From: Macrotrachela quadricornifera
Taxonomy: Eukaryota > Rotifera > Eurotatoria > Philodinida > Philodinidae
NCBI GenBank assembly: GCA_022393335.1
Contig: JAJEKB010021753.1
Location: 53,266-117,265 of the forward strand
Direction: 5' to 3'
DNA: 64,000 nt
Below are positions 60,585-64,000 of this stretch, in pieces. The notes beneath the pieces are model-generated. The model did not search any database, was not told where the DNA came from, and saw only the letters and a program-made list of their open reading frames with translations. Position 1 is the stretch's first letter, and every line of letters begins with the position of its first letter. A program made the translations under genes and the position numbers.

Positions 60585-61517
60585 ATGGCTGATTCATTCT
60601 TGCAACTCAATAATCTACTAACACGAATCATTATACCCATGACCATTGCTTTGAGCACAATTGGTAATTTACTTAATATCATCGTTCTGATTCAACCTAT
60701 TCTACGTAAACATGCATGTTCTCAATATTTTCTCGCTCTTGCAAGCAATAATCTTTTTTATTCCAGTATAATTCTCATCAACCGTTTAATGGCCGATGGA
60801 TACTATTATGACTTATCTACTACTTCATCTGTTTTCTGCAAACTTATCCAATATATTAGTACTATAAGCTCCTTCTTATCGCCCTATTTGATTGTACTTG
60901 CTTCAATTGATCGATATTGTGCTAGTTCGACAAATGCTCAAAAACGCAAGTTCAGCAATGTTCGAATAGCTCGATGGATAATTTTGAGTATTATCACTTT
61001 CTTTTTCCTCATTTTTATCAACACTTTAGTAATGGCTGATGTAATAGACGATGGACATGGTTGTCTCGTACAGGCTCATAGTGTCTACAGTCAAGTATTT
61101 ATCATCATACAAGTGTTTATGTTTGCTGTTATGGCACCTTGTTTCATGGCACTCTTCGGCATCATGACTATATATAATTTAAATCAAGCTCGTGTTATAC
61201 GAGTAGCAGCATCAAATTATCATCGTACTGAACGGCAACTTGCTCGCATGCTTCTTCTTCAAATTCTCATCCATATTGTACTCAATCTACCATTCAGTAT
61301 AATATATCTTGTATCAATCCTACCTAACTCAATCCGAACGGCACCCCTATTCTATTTTGTTTTTAATCTTTCTCTACTTGTTTTCCAGTTTTCCTATATA
61401 ACACCATTTTTTCTTTATATTCTTTCGAGTCGCATCTATAGAGACGAACTTATTCGGCTAATACATACAAGATTTCGAGTCCGAGCTGGTACAGAAATTC
61501 ATCCTATAACAAATTAA
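60585..61517 (+). CDS. Rhodopsin-like G-protein-coupled receptor
   Basis: Intronless, 310 residues from the ATG at 60585 (MADSFLQLNN). Seven hydrophobic segments are visible: TM1 (IIIPMTIALSTIGNLLNIIV, with the GN of class A), TM2, TM3 ending SIDRYCAS (DRY), TM4, TM5, TM6 and TM7 (ITPFFLYILSS). FCKLIQ before TM3 and GCLV in ECL2 supply the conserved disulfide pair. IL3 (NYHRTERQLARMLLLQILIH) is short and basic. It resembles the peptide (FMRFamide-type) receptor-like family expanded in rotifers; the ligand is unknown. It is a plasma-membrane protein and appears intact, unlike the relic at 44.9-45.8 kb. Confidence 0.88.
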   Translation: MADSFLQLNNLLTRIIIPMTIALSTIGNLLNIIVLIQPILRKHACSQYFLALASNNLFYSSIILINRLMADGYYYDLSTTSSVFCKLIQYISTISSFLSPYLIVLASIDRYCASSTNAQKRKFSNVRIARWIILSIITFFFLIFINTLVMADVIDDGHGCLVQAHSVYSQVFIIIQVFMFAVMAPCFMALFGIMTIYNLNQARVIRVAASNYHRTERQLARMLLLQILIHIVLNLPFSIIYLVSILPNSIRTAPLFYFVFNLSLLVFQFSYITPFFLYILSSRIYRDELIRLIHTRFRVRAGTEIHPITN

Positions 61518-64000
61518 AGTACTATTCCACCATTGACGTTATCATTGCACACATCAACAGCAGTTTTACATCACTGAACAGACTAAATTAAATGTACTAG
61601 TAACGCTGTATGTAATGCTTGATTAGTTTGTCTTTAATAATTTCAATAAATAATTCTATTGATCTGCCAAATATATTTAATTCGCATATGTGTACAATTA
61701 TCCAGGGCGAAGCATCTCGGTCGGATCCTGTCGAACGGATCTCAAATCCGTTGCTGCATAGATAACTGGATTCGGCCGGCTACTTTTTCTTTGATATCCG
61801 CTGATTGGATTCGTGAAGTTTCGACCAAATTCATACATTCGGAACTGTTCAGGTTCGGGGTAATCTAATATCAAGATATGGTCGGAATTTTTGGTTTCAA
61901 ATGATGTTGGATCCGTGATAAAACCATTCAATCACTGGTACCGGAACTCGTCGAATTATAGAAGAATACAAGAGTTTCGTCGTTCGATTTTTTTCCGTGC
62001 CAGAGATCATAGATCCGACGAAAATCAGTTACCGATATATCGGAAATAATTAGAAAACTATGTTTGTGATTCAGCAAAATGACTAATATTCTGTAGAAGA
62101 AATAATATTTGATAGTTGTATTCGAAACTCATTCTACTACGATTTATTGAGCAAAATAGAATTGAATGAATAACACGGTAATATTTGTATTAATGATGAG
62201 AGCAATTATCGAATGAAAATAAATACCAGTAGCTGCCGTATATTGAGTTAATAACTGCTTCAATATAAAACGATCTTGATGAGGCAAAAAAAGTAATATT
62301 TAGAATTAATCAAAATTTGGCGGATTAATGAAGGAAAATAAATGGATTTCTTAACTTCATAATCTCTCATAATTTTCACCTTGTTCTCCTTTAACAGTCG
62401 TACTATACCGTCATATGAAAGAAAATTCAAAAAAATTTATTGAATTAACCTTAGTTATTAGAAATCGATCTTAGTTATATAATCTTAGATTAATTGATTA
62501 ATCAGTATGCTTTGTATCAAACAGATTGAAAGAAATGAACAGGTTCATTGCGAACAATTCAAGCTTATTCGTTATCATAATTTAATCTTGAAATAGTTCA
62601 ATCATTTGGAACTTTTGCTATGGATTTAATAGGATAAATGAACATCACAATGATGAAATCTTATGAACAAAATTTTGGGGATAAATATTCATTTATCGTG
62701 TAACTTTTGATTCAGCATTCATTTCAATAAGATCATTAAAAATGAATACAATAATTGATAATCACCATTCCACATGTGCTGTGATAGTAAGTATGTAGTA
62801 ATAAAAACATCCATATAAACTAACTTTACTAGACTATATTCAAAATTAGTAAATAAAACTGATGGTCGAACATTTTTACATGCATTTAGTTCATTAAAAT
62901 CAATATTAAATGGAACAAATGATTAATTAAGTATTTGCCCAGATTTACGAGTATTAAAAGCTCAAAGATGGTATCGAACATCTTATCAACCATATAAAAG
63001 AGAAATGAAAAGACAAGATTTTTTGTATTCATTTTTATTTCTCTCATTCTTTTTTTTTCTCGAATAATATATCACGTATATTTTACTTTCTATATTATTT
63101 ATCATTATCCATAGCATTATCATATATTCATCGATATTGAATTATCAAATAAAAACAAGAATGATTTAACAAAATATAAAAATGTTACTTAGAATTTATT
63201 TTACTGCTAAAAAATAATGACATTGTTAAAATACATGTGTAGATAACAGGAGTTTTAGTCTTGTCTTTTTTCGTTTTATATTAAATTAATTGATAAGAAT
63301 ATATTATCTCTTATTTACTTCAGTCAAAGACTCAGATGTAAGAATTTATTTGCACTATCATTATATTATAAATACACTGATCTTTTTAAATATATTTTCA
63401 TGGTTGTGTAATGAAAATAATCGATAAAATGGTACTAAAATATGGTATATTATATTTTTTCTTTTAAATAAGCATTTAATTAAAAACAGACTATAATCAT
63501 CGCGAGAAAAATTTAGTTCTTTTTAAGTGTTAATACTGTAGGAGTTAATAAGCTGAAATTTCTTTAAAATTTTGTAATGAGTATTCTACACATCATCTTT
63601 GATGATTTAATTTCAATTCTTTAAAGCTCATATTTTGAATAAAAGTTTCTTGCAGAGTCTATGCACACGTATATTATAAGTATGTGACATGGATTTAGTA
63701 TCTGAAATAAACCCATATAGAGACAAATAAGTTTTTTTATTTTAAACAAGACAGATGTTTATTCAGGAATTTCGCATTCACAGATAGAATAAAACATGAC
63801 GATGTGTTCAACTAAATCATTCCTTAAAATAACAATGTTGAACGCGCAATCTCAATAATCGAAGTGAAAAGTGAGTTGATATAATTTTAAACTCCATTTT
63901 TTTGTCTTGATTAATAATCGAAAGTAAGATTGCTCATTTTTTAGACAATATTAATTGAATGTTTTTTTAATATTTGGTAAAAGACGTATATGAATACCTT
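61518..64000. other. AT-rich tail of window
   Basis: 61700-62050 is less AT-rich with repeated CGGAT motifs and a hairpin ACGGATCTCAAATCCGT (61736-61752); it is probably a transposon fragment. Near 62860-63050 a broken frame (DGRTFLHAFSSLKSILNGTN, stop, then LRVLKAQRWYRTSYQPYKRE) looks like a coding relic that I cannot identify. The remainder shows nothing. Confidence 0.4.

Noticed and set aside
1..64000. tRNA, rRNA, CRISPR or bacterial operon features
   Set aside because: None could be supported; the window has spliced eukaryotic genes throughout.

Overview
This is AT-rich nuclear DNA from a small intron-containing animal. My best guess is a bdelloid rotifer of the Rotaria/Adineta type. The signs are very short GT-AG introns (about 40-100 bp), many decayed DNA transposons, rhodopsin-like receptors of a style I associate with rotifers, an ADP-ribosyltransferase plus TPR relic, a stonustoxin-like/GTPase fusion, and single-exon enzymes of bacterial or fungal character (FAD monooxygenase, GH28 pectinase). 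The taxon is inference; no rRNA or mitochondrial marker is present.

Layout. 1-6850 holds an F-box gene (5' end cut by the window), a 19-exon leucine-rich-repeat (LRR) gene and a Tc1 transposon tail. The same block recurs at 28.9-34.8 kb. 7.3-8.0 kb: dynamin-like GTPase fragment (-). 10.8-11.9 kb: three-exon MDR/quinone oxidoreductase (+). 12.4-14.9 kb: DUF2431 (BMT5-like) gene with a broken 3' end (+). 15.3-17.0 kb: ADP-ribosyltransferase/TPR pseudogene (-). 18.1-18.9 kb: hAT-type element. 19.3-19.5 kb: possible secreted-protein exons (-). 19.9-22.5 kb: five-exon triple KH-domain gene (-). 23.9-24.5 kb: 560-bp palindrome. 25.8-28.6 kb: Rab fragment joined to a decayed hAT transposase (-). 34.6-35.4 kb: longer Tc1 relic. 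36.7-37.9 kb: YHYH-domain surface protein (-). 39.3-39.9 kb: Tc1/mariner-like MITE. 42.1-43.4 kb: FAD monooxygenase (+). 43.6-44.5 kb: mariner relic. 44.9-45.8 kb: receptor pseudogene (-). 46.0-47.0 kb: coiled-coil, possibly F-BAR-like gene (-). 50.3-51.5 kb: secreted polygalacturonase (+). 53.4-56.9 kb: stonustoxin-like/GTPase fusion (+). 57.4-58.9 kb: hAT-type element. 60.6-61.5 kb: intact rhodopsin-like receptor (+). The rest is AT-rich non-coding DNA.

The genes do not form one pathway; this looks like accessory chromosome territory. Two possible systems stand out. In both copies of the F-box/LRR pair, an internal phase-0 donor in the F-box ORF could splice in frame to the first LRR exon, giving an F-box-LRR protein whose sensor is built one repeat per 84-bp exon. 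The other is the MACPF-like/thioredoxin-like/P-loop GTPase fusion at 53.4 kb, an architecture suggestive of innate defence. Exon coordinates were read by hand from splice sites and frame continuity.
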